A DNA stretch of 64,000 nt from Evernia prunastri (taxonomy: Eukaryota > Ascomycota > Lecanoromycetes > Lecanorales > Parmeliaceae). The notes below the pieces were generated by a model. That model worked only from the letters and a program-made list of their open reading frames with translations. It was not told the origin of the DNA and made no database searches. A program made the translations under genes and the position numbers. Shown in pieces: positions 11,216-22,906 of the stretch. The stretch is taken from positions 17,746 through 81,745 of the forward strand of contig NKYR01000149.1 in the NCBI GenBank assembly GCA_003184365.1, in the 5' to 3' direction. Numbering within the stretch: the stretch's first letter is position 1; every line of letters starts with the position of its first letter.

Positions 11216-14200
11216 TTACCTGAATAGGCTTCTGAGCTCATCTAGTTTGCGCTTCGCTGCTTCGGCCTTATCAATCTTGCCACGGTTCATACTGAGATCG
11301 GCCAGATTCTGCTTCTTGCGCTGGAGATCTAGCATCTTCTCCTCGAAGCTGTCCTTCATGATAAAGCGATAAGTAAAAACCTCACGTCTCTGACCCAAGC
11401 GATGGACTCTGTCCACAGCCTGAGCCTCAGCTGCCGGATTGAACTGTGGTTCCATGACATACACCATGGATCCACTGGTCAGATTGAGACCTAAGCCCCC
11501 AGCCATAATGGAGATGAGTATGACGCATACTGTCGGGTCGTCTCTGAACGCGTCAAGAGAAAGATTGCGGTTCTTACGGCTCATCTTGCCATCAAGACGA
11601 ACGAATTTGACGTCGTTGTCTTCAAGCGCGATCTGAATCAGGTCAAGATTGGCCGTCCAGCCTGAGAAGACGACGCTCTTGATGGGATGTTCGCCACTTG
11701 GCAAAGTCTGACTCTCAACTTCGGACTTCCTTAACTCCTCCAAAAGTGCTTTGACCTTCGTGTGTGGTCCACCATACCTCCCCATGATCTTTGCATTACG
11801 AGGATTCTCTCTAGCCAAAGCTCTCGCCTCTTCGGCGGCTTCAATGCCGTCCTTGGTGAGCTCGAAGAATGAGGTTCGCAAGGTCTGCTCGCAAAAAGGG
11901 CATTTGAAGCGATGGTCTCTAGAAGCATTCTGCATAATCGAACTCTTAATAGTGTCCATACACTGCCTGCAGATGATCTGATAACATGGCAACATGCATC
12001 CAAGTACATCGTCGTTACCATTTGGTGTATCTTCTCTATCTTTGACGACAATCTTGCGCGAACATTGGACGCAAGTATCCGAATCGGTCTCTCTGAAAAG
12101 CATGAGCATCTCGTAAGCTTGTTTCGGGCTAAGAGCGGGCCTATTGTCATCTTCTTCGTCGTCGAGGGTGATGGCGTTGTCCAAGCTAAAACCTTCTGTG
12201 ACCTTGAGATCATCTTCACTGAGGAGCTCACGGCCATGAGCGCAGAGTAGACGGAGTCGCATGATAGCTCGAAGGATGTGGGCATACGTTTTCCCTCCCA
12301 AGCTCTTTTTCTGCTCACCAGCAATAACCTTCAACGTATTTTGGGAATCTTTTGCGAACCAGTCGTATAGACCGAATTCCTCGTCAGTAAAAGGCAGTTT
12401 CACAACATGATCATGGCGATCAGGGAGATCAATACGATCTTTGAGACGTCGGAGAGTAATGCTATCCACCAAGAGTCGCAGCTTGGGTATAATCTCAGGG
12501 TCCGCGTTCTTGAACGGAGCGAGGATGAACTGAGAAAATCGGCCCTTGTCGAAAGGGTGAACTCGTAGGAATTTGATCAGTGCGCCCAAGTCATCCAATC
12601 GATTTTGAACTGGAGTACCCGTGACCGCCCATCTTCGCTGAGCTGCGAGTGCGCAGATAGCTTGAGACTGGCGGGTGGATTGCTCACGTATCATGTGCGC
12701 CTCATCAAGCACAATGCGGAAGAAGTTCGTTTGCAACAATGGTTCGATGTCCTTGCGCTTGGCGCGTCCTCCAAATTCGCTAGCCACGATGCTGTAAGTC
12801 GTAATAACGAGATCATATTGGGCCAAAGCATTGATGTCCGTGATACGATTAGTACCATGATAGACATAGTATTTCAACGCACCCGGCTTGATGTGAGTAG
12901 CGATCTGATCTTCCCAGTTTGCGAGAGTACTCAACGGAGAAACGAGTAAGGTGGCTTTCGAGTTGCGAATCAAGACCCTATCGCCATCCATTTCTGGCAA
13001 GTGCCCGGTCTCTACCCATTCATTGGCTACCTCCAAACTTCCAACAATGAGAGATAGTATAGTCAGAGTCTTGCCTAGACCCATCATGTCTGCCAAAATC
13101 CCGCCAAGTACTTCAGGTGGCTTGTTGCGCTCTTCTGTGCCGGTGATGACGTTATAATAAATAGGCGATCCATTTGATCGATGTTTCAAGCGCCACAGCG
13201 AGTTATTGTCACTGTCGTTGTCACTGAAAACACGCTGTTCTTCCTTGGTGGTCAGGAAGTAAAGACCTTGCTTCTGATGGCTAAGCAGAGGTGTAGTGAC
13301 ACGGAGGTCAGCTTCTATCTCTGGAAGATTCTCTGACTGCTCAAGAGAATCAAACATTCCAACAATGTCATTATGAATCTCCTCTGCAGTGCGAACGACG
13401 TAACCAGGAGCAACACGGGGCGCGCTCTGCATCCCTCCAAAAGTAGTCATCGGAGGCGTGTCGGCAGATTGATGGGGATTGACAACTTCGATCCCACTAT
13501 CTACCATGAATGGAGGCACGAGCGAAACATTTCTCTGCCTGAAATATTTTCCTAATGGCTGTGCCTTGACCTTCGGACCGTATAAATTGATCGTAATGTC
13601 GAAATACTCGGAGCATTCTTTGCCCGGGTAATCATTGGGTTGTCTCTTCCTTATGGGAATCCTAGCTTGCGTTCGGAAACGAGGGCTTTTGGAGTCCATG
13701 ATCCTTGCGAGAGCCAATGAGGTTTTCAAGTCAACGTTCCCGAAGTCTTTGCCCATAGGATCTATGACGCGAATGATGTGGTCTTTTCCAGGGAAACGCT
13801 TAAGTTGCAGCCTCATGGCAGGCCAGTCGCCCTTACTGATGTAAACGGCTTTACCACTGGGGCTTGGCAGTTGATGAGCTTGGACTTTCGTATGTTGCAA
13901 GCGTCCATAGCACACTTCTTTCTCCTGACTGTCACTAACAATGACGATCTCTTCCTCATCGTCTGAAATGATACTTAGTGTCAGTGCTCGAACGATCTTT
14001 GCTCGAAATAAAGAAACATACCTCCAGTCAGATCTACAACGGTGTTGGCAGGCCCTGACTCCGCGATGCCCTGTTTCTTTTTCTCTTTCAAGTAGTCTCC
14101 GATCTCTCCACCTTTGCCTCCACCGACGAAGGTGGCTTTCTTGTCCTCTTCGACATCGAACTCGCCGTTCTCAACTCTCGGCTTCTTCCGCGGACGCTCT

Positions 14201-14757
14201 TCACGATGTGAAACATTATGCACTTTCTCAATCAAGCTGCTCATACCCAGTCCCTTGTAGTCCTCGTGATCTCGCTTAGACAAGCCATTGACGTTGGTCG
14301 CGTGTGGATTACTGTTGGTCTCGGAGGATTTGCCGCTTAGCTGCAGAGTCGAAGGACCTGGTTGATCCAAAGTAGATTCGGTTGAAGCGCTCTTGGACTC
14401 TCTCCGCTGATTATTGTTAAACCCTTTTGGATCGAGAAGACGACGAGGATCAAAACTGCTTGAGGCCGCTTGCCCCGCCATTGTCGCATTCGGTGAGCTC
14501 GTAGCCTTCTTGCCTGCAATTTCAAGAGCATGGTAAGCATCATCCTTAGCTTGTTGCAATGCAAGGTCAGTCACGAAGGGGGTTTCCACCAAGGGCTTAG
14601 AACGACGTAGTTCACTGCCACGATAAGCTGGCAAAGAACGAGTTTCGAAGTGGGATGAGTGGGGAGTACCATTGGCTAAGTGCTTCTTCGAGGTTTTGGG
14701 ATCTGTAAGCGTTGCAGCAGATAGCTGAGTACCGTTGGCCGCTGTGAAGGATGCCAT
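11216..14757 (-). CDS. SNF2-family ATPase with inserted RING finger (HLTF/Rad5/Rad16-like)
   Basis: Nuclear DNA translocase and probable E3 ubiquitin ligase, predicted to act in chromatin remodelling or post-replication repair. Exons 14022-14757 and 11216-13962 join across a 59-bp intron, giving 1160 residues. Residues 1-245 are low-complexity and basic, probably disordered. A conserved N-terminal region (about 260-400) follows. The Walker A motif DMMGLGKT lies near residue 535 and the DEAH box near 655. The RING finger (CVQC...CMLPCYQIICRQC...CPFC) is at about 880-940. The helicase C domain, with DRVHRLGQRR as motif VI, is at about 1000-1130. Insertion of the RING between the two ATPase lobes is the hallmark of the Rad5/Rad16/HLTF group. 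The exact orthologue is uncertain because I see no clear HIRAN domain. Confidence 0.9.
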
Positions 14758-15608
14758 GTGGCGAGAGATCTGCGTTGAGCAAAGATATCGAGGCTGTGAT
14801 TATGTTTAGGTGAGGAGGTTTGAGTAAAAGAAGGAAGTTATGTGAGGTTGAGCATGAAGAAAGGATGGTGAGGTGGAGGGGCAAGTTAGCCAAGACAGAC
14901 TGGGCATGGTGAATGAGCGGGGGGAATAAAGTGACAAGAGGAAGAGGAAGTGGAAGAAGAGGTGAATGGGTGGGAAAGAGAGGAGGAAGGGAGGCTGATT
15001 CTTTGATTTTGATTTTGATTACATCTGTGTCGAGGACAATGACACGGAACTTTTAGCTTACCTTACTCGAACCGCAATAACGATCAAATGCACTCGATGA
15101 GTCGATGCCGAGGAACGCCACGTTTAGCTTAGCCCATCAGAATGATGGCGTAATAATACAGTAATAATGCACATGCCACAGTAGTACCTTACCTCCTTAC
15201 CTCCCTTTCAGCTTTGCTGCGCTAGATACGGGAACTAAGATAAGAAAGATAAGGTAAGGTAAGCGCTTAAGGTATAAGGTATTTTACTAAAGTACCTTAC
15301 CTACCTACCTATCCAGAGCCTCACAGCTCCAAACAGAATTTATGTACCCTACCATATCAGACTTCCATCTAATTGTACTAGTATCTTACCTGCATGTAGA
15401 GTATTAACCTTAGTATGCTACCTGATGCCGACCTTACTTGAGGTACAGCAAATTTCTACATACACCATAGCAACTTTGACAGGATCAGGTCGTGGAAACC
15501 TTCATGCCTTGTCCACCACGACGTTCTCCAACTGGCGCCAAAATTATGCATTCATCAATACCCGGTACTCGTACAAGCACCAGATATGCGACTTCGCATT
15601 CGGACCCT
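14758..15608. other. Intergenic region with dense ACCTTA/TAAGGT motifs
   Basis: Upstream of the SNF2/RING gene and downstream of the PI 4-kinase. 14870-15000 is purine-rich, likely promoter or 5' leader of the SNF2 gene. At 15182-15311 and again at 15360-15445 there are many copies of ACCTTA/TAAGGT and ACCTACCT. A 65-codon frame at 15425-15622 is not convincing. Confidence 0.5.
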
Positions 15609-18042
15609 CTAGCACCATGTGAACACAGGATTCTTGCTTTTCACCGTTTCTAACCTTTCCACAATCACTCTTCGTAGACTTCCTTCCATGCCCTCAGCTG
15701 CCGAGTAACCCAAATCTCCTTCCAAATCATCACCATCGCCCAGAAAACCTCCACCATGTCGGGTAGAGAAAGAGTAGCGCCGCCTTTGGCTGCTCGTGCT
15801 TGCATTCTTTCTGTGCCCTTCGAAGCTGAGTCGAGTCTTGGATCTGGTGGCACTCGGCCTAGTGTTATTTGCGTGGACCATTTTGGCTTCGTCTAGCTCG
15901 GTTTGGTGGTCCAGCAATGGCCCGTGCACAGTCGCTGGGCTCTCTGTTCCATTGGGGAATTGGCCAAGGTCCGATGTGCTGTTGTTTCGTGATAGGTCAA
16001 ACCGGTTTGGATTTGGTAGTTCGGTTATAGGTGACGACAGGCCAAGAAGATCGTGCTGTGGTTGTGGTGCAGAGGCGTTGGCGACGCTTATGTCCATTTC
16101 TTCTTCTTCTTCGATATTTCTCCGCACATCGTTATCTCTACGCCTCCGCACCTCAGCAGAAGGCACCCGCATAGGAATTGCGACAGGAATATCAACAAGG
16201 TCATCCCATACGCACACACGCGTCCGCCGAGTCAACTCGAGCGGGCCGTGATCCGATGTTTTCAGCGTTTCGACCACATTCCATGCTTGCCCTTTCATTA
16301 CGGCTATCTGCCTGGCAAACATTTTCTCCTTGAAGTCAGAGTCTTGGCTAAACACTCGACGAAGAGCTAGTTGTGTGTCGCTCCACCATTTTGTCGAGGT
16401 GAGAAGTGGAAGGAAGTGGTCTCGAGTTTTTTGTGTAAATGGTTGGCCGATCAGAGATACAGGGAGGAAGAGCCATCCGAATGGGAAGCTTCGCCACTGG
16501 GCAGCTATTAGCGTAAGCTCGCAACGCACTTGAATATTTCCTTACAGCATCTGGGTGCTTCCATGGCCACGACAAACTATTGTCGATGGCCCCAATCGAA
16601 ATGGAGGCATCTTTTCCAGACTCGGTATTCAAAGGTGTGTCTAATCTACTCGCAGTCGACATAGCCTCTTGGCGCTTATAAGGGGAGATGCTGGGCTTTC
16701 TCTTTCCTTCGCTGGTGCTTCCCATCACGGGGCCAGGCCGCTCGTCGGATCGGCCGTTCATCTGCGGCGGGTCCGCCATAATAGAGACCTCCTGATTTGC
16801 TTCATCTACCCTGATCATCCAATTGTCCAAGCCTCGGTCAGTATTTCTCATGATATAGTCTAGAATCACAAGCTTTTCAAGCTCTTCTCGGAAAGCCTGC
16901 TTGAGTTGATCGGTCCAAGAAAATCGCCTTTCCTGAGTATGGGGTTCCTCATTACCGTTCATGGACCGAATTTCGCTAGGAATCTCTTCGTCATTCTCTG
17001 ACAGAGCGCTACCAGGTCTGCATGTCTCTGTCCAAGGTTTCTTTCTCCATCTTGGTGCATCATCCGGCCGGAATCCTGAATTAACTTGATCTGGCCATGG
17101 GTGGTCCCGCAGAAACAGATTCGCGTCCTTAAATCCCTTGAGGAAAACCTGGAAGCTGCCGACCTTTGCAGGCAGAGGTTTCCGTTTTCGATAGTATGCA
17201 GACTTGTCCCAGAAATCGTAATGGAATGATTTAGATGAAAGGTAGACGATATCCGTATACGGCACCAGATTGGTCCTTAGTCTACTGTCCAATACGTACG
17301 CAGCTGCCTCAGAAACGTAAGAAAGATTGGGTATAAGACATGCTCTGCCAAAAAAGCAAGGGAACAAATTTCGGTGAAGCCACTTGGTCCATTTCGGGTT
17401 TCTCGACGCGTACGGCTCCTCGTCTTTTGGTTTAAACACTCCAACGACCTTTCCATCGCTATTTCGGGCGAAGTAGCTCCCTGAACTACCTTGTGATATC
17501 ATCTTTGGATGTATCCCAAGCTCGATGGCGACTTTAACGCTCTCCACAACATCGTCGAATCCCATTTTCGTCATTCTGTCTCCCTGGGTCTCGCTAACGT
17601 CCGAGGCAAGTGTTTCTACACTTGCTGGTCGTAAGCCTTCCGAAGCCTGAAATACCGAGTGTTTAATCTCCAATTGTTCCTCTTCCTGGGTCTTCCCTTT
17701 CACCCGGCTGATTTTGAACTTCGCGGCTATTTCCTCCGCCCATCTCTCCAACCTAGCATTTATTGCTTTGATGTCCACACCCGATGAAGTTCTCCGCAGC
17801 CGCCGTTTGCCTGTATTCGGTCTTCTCTGGTGTCTGGTAGAGCTCTCATTTAGATCCGCTTGCATTGGTCCATGTGGTTGTGGCTGTGGCTGAATGGGGG
17901 CATAGCGAGGTGTGGAGATAGTGGATATCGTTCGAGGGACTCGGAAGGCGTCCTCTTCTTCAGAATCATCCAGATAAGCATTCTCGTCATCTGCTTGAGC
18001 TATCCGAGCATAGCCTGAAGTTGGAGGTCTATGTCGAGGCAT
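15609..18042 (-). CDS. lsb6: Phosphatidylinositol 4-kinase type II (LSB6-like)
   Basis: Converts phosphatidylinositol to PI4P on Golgi, endosomal or vacuolar membranes. Exons 16546-18042 and 15609-16496 join across a 49-bp intron to give 794 residues. The first 130 residues are polar and Arg-rich. The kinase region begins near residue 165 with the glycine-rich GSSGSYFARN and GVFKPKDEEPYA. It includes the CFFGRACLIPNLSYVSEAAA segment conserved in type II kinases. The catalytic loop lies around YIMRNTDRGLDNWMIRV. After the intron, WRSFPFGWLFLPVSLIGQPF and MFARQIAVMKGQAWNV are family signatures. The last 170 residues are acidic then Ser-rich and probably disordered. The start is the first in-frame ATG. 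Confidence 0.94.
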
Positions 18043-18592
18043 GCCGTCGTTAAAGGAGAATCTGTTTCTAAGCGGACTTGACGAGCTTCGACGTGGAGTT
18101 GCGGGAAGAGCCGTCCATGATCAAGGTATAATTTTGATCCTTGTCTTTTCCCCGCATTCTGCAATTCTTCGTCAAATTTTCAAACAACGGATACATTGAG
18201 AGGAGCTGAGACAAACGATTTGCGATTACGGGAAGCAATGCACCGACAATAGAGTGATATATGCTATCACCGTTCCTGACGAAGCCACCGACCTCAACTC
18301 TCTTTCACAACGACTCCACCTCATACATCTTTCATAATGAATGGAGGCTATGATAAATACTGTTACACGACGCGATCTATTATTGGTCCACAAGCGATCC
18401 TACGTGCATGCTGAACTTGCAAACCCCCAAAGCCATTTTGCATCTCCAAAGCCATTTGGAGGCCGATCCCGTTGGTTTGATGCTTCTCAGATAGGAACAG
18501 ACAGATCTTTTCTCCGAGACACTTTCATTATACTCCAGCCGTACACCTACGGAACTTCGCGCCATGTCCATAGATGAGCATCAGATTATTTC
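18043..18592. other. Upstream region of the PI 4-kinase gene
   Basis: About 550 bp between the LSB6 start and the SPC24 stop, both on the minus strand. It should carry the LSB6 promoter and the SPC24 3' end. Short frames at 18341-18577 and 18380-18571 overlap antisense and are not convincing. No repeat seen. Confidence 0.45.
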
Positions 18593-19364
18593 CTAATGCA
18601 CTGTTTGCCAAAAATAGTTGGAATAAAAGTATCTGGAGAACTTTGGGTCAAGGTTGACAACATGGACGTCGCCTTTCTGATTGTTCCGTATGACCGCTTT
18701 GTTGTAATTACCTGCACCATCGGCTTCGACTTCGATACCAAGGGATCGGTACACCTTTAGCTTGAGTCTGCGAGTGAAGTGATTAGCGATCACTCGAATC
18801 TTGATAGTAATAGATATGGACGCTTACATTGTAGGATCATCCGCCTCTCTCTTCGCTCTCGCTAACTCGCCTCCTCCAACCCCTTCGAACTCCAAATCAT
18901 GCAATCGGCTCTTCAGACCTTCCAGCTCCTGCTCCAGCCTCTCCCCCTCAATTTCGAGATCTGATGCTGCCTTGGCAGCACGGAATTTCTGTGTATCGAG
19001 CTCAACTATTTGGGACGCATGGTCTGTACTGCTTTGCGAGGATACAGTCTCGCTATGCTGCTGTGACATAACCGCAAAGTTGCGTGACAATTCTGGGTGT
19101 TCGATCAGCTTTGGAGCTTTGGTGAATCTCAAGGAAATCAGGTTCACTCTTCAAGGCGCTCTCGGCTTCCCGTATGCGTAGATCACGAGCTTGCTGGAGG
19201 GTTGAGAGAGATTCGTTGATACGACCGATAGCGATCTTGTCTGTCTCGATGTGGAAATTGGCCATGGTGCTTTGCACAAGCTTGAAACAGATTAGTATCG
19301 CAGATTCACGAGATAGGTCTCAACAGGGACCTCCTACCATGGCTGGGTCCTCATCGAATAACAT
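18593..19364 (-). CDS. spc24: Kinetochore protein Spc24
   Basis: Subunit of the Ndc80 complex; pairs with Spc25 and links the complex to inner kinetochore proteins. Four small exons (19338-19364, 19148-19280, 18828-19092 and 18593-18767) with introns of 55-60 bp give exactly 199 residues in phase. The first exon encodes only MLFDEDPAM, the typical start. Next come INESLSTLQQARDLR, a coiled coil (about 55-140), and a globular tail with LKVYRSLGIEVE and FSRYFYSNYFW. Size and order match fungal Spc24. No single exon is large, so the gene is hidden among short frames. Confidence 0.93.
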
Positions 19365-19611
19365 CTTGAGAACTTGGCGTACGCTGTTGCTAATAATCTT
19401 TAATCGAGGAACAATCTCAACGTAAACTCGCCAGCCCAGTCTTGGGAAAGATATGCTTCGAATTACTTGGATAGGCTGCGAAGCTTTGTGCTTTGGCGAA
19501 AAAGTAAACAATGGAGAGGATCGACCACAAGCGTGGAACCCGCCGGCAGCTAAGGTAGAGTTGGCAGGTGCCCTTCTGCTAGCAAGTCTTAGTCAGCAGG
19601 AGGGGTATCCT

Positions 19612-19832
19612 GGCTCGCGGGTAGCAAAAAAGCCCGCACACCCTAAATTATTTCAACAGATCATAACTTATCATCCACGAGGGCAGTGAACAAGAATTTG
19701 CCCTACGAAAAGTAGAGAAGGTGATCCTTCAGAGATTCTGTACTGGAGGTATCAACTGCAATTTGTTCGTTGCGGAGTTATCAAGACCCTTGCGATCTTG
19801 AGGTGTGCGGGCTTTTTTGCTACCCGCGAGCC
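19612..19832. repeat. 31-bp perfect inverted repeat flanking 159 bp (MITE-like)
   Basis: Arms at 19612-19642 and 19802-19832 are exact reverse complements, beginning GGCTCGCGGGTAGC. The interior has no coding frame. I found no clear target-site duplication at the arm ends, so the insertion boundaries remain open. It sits between SPC24 and a second inverted-repeat element. Confidence 0.7.
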
Positions 19833-19915
19833 TCAGCTGGCAGCCTCCTTTCAGTAGAAAACAATCAATCATCCTCATACCCATGAAGAACTTTGCCCAC
19901 ATAATCTGGTGAATT

Positions 19916-20544
19916 TTAGCGTATTCATAATCCTCTGCAATGCTTGGCGTTGGAGATCCGACACCACCCCCATAGATTTCTGTACTGTAGCCATAGCATC
20001 TTCCCACAAATCTCAATAAAAACATTCGTCAAATATCGCAAATAGGCAAATTTGAAGCTATATAAATTTCGCCTCGCCTCAATCATTCATATCTTCTTTC
20101 ACACGCATCAATAGCTCATTAGTCATCCGATTATCTCTCTCCTTGCCCCGCAACGCAGATAATCGCATTATATCTGCTAAACTAATCGCTGCGAAGAAGA
20201 TTAAAAGATGGACTTTATATACGTTGCTTTCAGTCATAAACGCTACGAGTAGTATATCGTATATCAATAGAAAATAGTTTCTAAATAATTGTAGAAGGCT
20301 TTTAATTGAAATAAAGAAAATGCTCGACTTTAGATTAATCTTAGCAGAAATATCAATAGAAAGCGATATAGCGATTCAATTAAGATAACTGATTAGATGA
20401 AGTTTATATAGCTTCATTTTTGACTATTTGCGATATTTGATAAATGATATTTGGAAGGATGCTGTGGCTGCAGTACAGAAATCTATGGGGATGGTGTCGG
20501 ATCTCCAACGCCAAGCATTGCAGAGGATTGTGAATACGCTAAAT
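19916..20544. mobile_element. Foldback element with about 150-bp imperfect inverted arms
   Basis: Left arm 19916-20070 and right arm about 20397-20544 match as reverse complements, including the exact shared stretch GTGTCGGATCTCCAACGCCA. Mismatches are mostly C/T or G/A transitions plus one small indel. The 320-bp interior is AT-rich, like RIP-affected DNA. There is no transposase. It could be one foldback element, or two truncated opposed copies of the same transposon end. Confidence 0.7.
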
Positions 20545-20777
20545 GTCCGCGGAACTAGCGTCCAACGCCACACTGAGGCTGGAGCCAAGCACGAATCGTT
20601 AGCTGTTACCTGCCCCTACTCAACTAATTACATTGTCTTCCTTCTCGTTCTTCCCACTGTTGTTTATGTACCTTGGTCTAAAAATTTGGGAATGTCTAGT
20701 TTGCCATGTAAGCCCTTCAGTGTTCTTCTCGCCCCTGTGTTTGTGTGATCAGCTTCCGGAAGCCGATGTCAGCTAAT

Positions 20778-21359
20778 ATGGAATCACATATACCAGACGC
20801 AGCAGATGCTGATAGGTAGGATGCAAGCCCGGCAAGATGTCCCACTATCAGCACACTCACTGAGAAACCACATAGTCCCCTGAAGCCTTCCGAGCTCAAA
20901 GTCCTGCGAGACCAATATGAGAAAGAGGGAGATTACGTTGGTGTGCAGACCAAATTCAACTATGCATGGGTGGGTCAGAATATGCAAAAGTACTTTCGAT
21001 AAATCTGCTCATTCTATCCTTATATCCAGGGTCTGATCAAGTCCTCCGCACGTGGTGAACAACAAGAAGGCGTTCGCCTTTTGTCGGAAATATTTAGAAA
21101 CGCACCGGAGCGGAGGCGGGAATGCTTATACTACCTGGCTCTCGGGAATTACAAGCTGGGAAATTATGCAGAGGCTCGCAGATATAATGACCTACTCCTC
21201 GACCACGAGCCATCCAATCTGCAGGCAGGGAGTTTGAGAGGCCTGATTGATGACAAGGTCGCCAAGGAAGGCCTGCTGGGAGTTGCAATACTCAGTGGGG
21301 TGGCCATTGCAGCAGCTGGGGTGGGCGCTATAATATTCAAGGGAGCAAGGAGAAAGTAG
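20778..21359 (+). CDS. fis1: Mitochondrial fission protein Fis1
   Basis: Tail-anchored outer-membrane receptor that recruits the dynamin-related fission machinery. Exons 20778-20815, 20876-20969 and 21030-21359 give 153 residues. The first intron is placed by phase: only the acceptor at 20875 restores DADSPLKPSEL. Conserved segments are QYEKEGDYVGVQTKFNYAW, GVRLLSEIF, RRRECLYYLALGNYKLGNY (TPR-like helices) and LIDDKVAKEGL. The C-terminal membrane anchor (about residues 128-148) is followed by the short basic tail KGARRK. An in-frame ATG at 20766 would add four residues. The size agrees with Fis1 (about 150-158). Confidence 0.95.
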
Positions 21360-21509
21360 ACGGAGAGTACTAGGGCGGATACCCCTTCAAATATTGAGCA
21401 ATCCATATTAGTCTGAAACATGGTTCTTTGTTTGAGTTCATTCCCTGTGCTTCTTTCATTTCTTTGCGAAATCATCTTGACTTCGCTGTCATCATTCATG
21501 CCTGGACCA

Positions 21510-21914
21510 CAGGCAAACCGGCGCCAGGAATGCTGATGTTGACGCTGCGAAAGACCTTGACGCCGTCGATGCCATGGACAGGGATCCTATTGACCCTATG
21601 ACGAATATCATCATCCGCGCGTATCGCATCTTTTGGGATGGACCGATAAGCCTGCAAAGTTCTTCGCAGTTTACAGCGTACATGATTCCAACGACCGTTC
21701 AAGGGAGCTGGTATCGTCCTTTGCTAAGCAAGGTGACTCCGGTTCTTGGCTTGTAGATATTATGGGACGTTTGATAGCGATGCTTCACACGGGCCTACCT
21801 GATGGTCATGACTCTCTTGCATTTGGGACGCCACTCAAGGACACTTTTGAGCAAACAGAGCGGAAGACTGATTTCGGTACACCTTCCAACGAAATGGACA
21901 ACAAAGAGGACTGA
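21510..21914 (+). pseudogene. Degenerate trypsin-like (GDSGS) protein remnant
   Basis: Two open stretches in different frames look like pieces of one protein. At about 21521-21650 there is an acidic segment ending NIIIRAYRIFWDG. At about 21609-21914 a second frame contains QGDSGSWLVD, then LIAMLHTGLP and AFGTPLKD. GDSGSW resembles the serine-nucleophile motif of trypsin-fold proteins, and the following pattern occurs in fungal proteins of that type. The second frame has no ATG and there is no clear intron to join the two. I call it a remnant; a spliced functional gene is possible but less likely. Confidence 0.4.
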
Positions 21915-22906
21915 CTATACGAGATATTCTCTTCAACGGATGAGCAATCATCACTTGAACCCAAACATGGAAACAGGCAAGAGACGGCAGATTCAGAGTA
22001 AAATAGTTGGTCCCATCACCTCTTTTCTTGTTCACCATCATATGTATCTGCGTAGGCTAGGAAGGAAGGTTATATAATCTAGGTACGGGCGAGGCGCTAC
22101 TTGGAAATGACATTGGTCAAGTAGAGGGTGTATTTGACCTTTCTTGTATAGACAGATGGAAATTGAGTGATACTAGGATGCTTGACAGGGTTTGTAGTTT
22201 GTGTGAAAAAGACGATACAGGGCAGATGGATCATGTGGTAGTATGGAATATAGTAGAAAGGCGAAGAATGGCAAACATGATCTCACTCCATTTTCTTACA
22301 TTTGCACCTCTTGCAGCGGTTACATTAAATTACTACCAAGGTACTGCTGCTACTATTTACTGTTACTACCTTACTTAGACCTACCTAACCCTTAGTCACT
22401 TAGTTACTTGTCAATTGAATTGTGGTTTTGTGCTTGTCTCGCTTGTGCTTGTGCTTTGTGCTTATGCTTGTGCAAGGCAGGGCAGGGCTGAGCTGAGGGT
22501 GAGACTGAGAACGGAAGATCGGGGAAACTTGTAGACTCTCTCTACCAACTTTGAAACCATACTCTATTCATATCCAAAGAGGCTTCATCTCTATATTACC
22601 CATTCAAGACTCTTGTTCCTTCACATATCGGCCCCCGCACTGAACACTTCAACACTTCCCACTCATCCATTCATTCACTCCTTCTGACGACGAGAATACT
22701 ACTGAGCCTCAACCCTACGCTACTACAACTCCCCGCTTCGGTACGCCACACCAAATGGTTGACCGTCTTATCTAGGCACTTGCTGGTCGCCTTTCTTTCA
22801 TTGCACTGTCGACATATTGCCACACCGGCTTGAAATAGAGCCTCTTTTCTACCAGAATCTAGTAACGTCTGTTTGGCGAGAAAGCCTAGTCTCCAAAAGA
22901 TATAAC
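21915..22906. other. Long intergenic region upstream of the RING gene
   Basis: About 990 bp without a supported gene. It holds ACCTTA-type motifs (22336-22410) and a run of GTGCTT/GCTTGTG repeats (22432-22475). A pyrimidine-rich stretch (about 22540-22690) is probably the promoter/5' leader of the RING-H2 gene. Confidence 0.4.

Noticed and set aside
10907..11227. Overlapping frames in the EXO70/SNF2 3' region
   Set aside because: Short, antisense to each other, without similarity, in a convergent 3' region.
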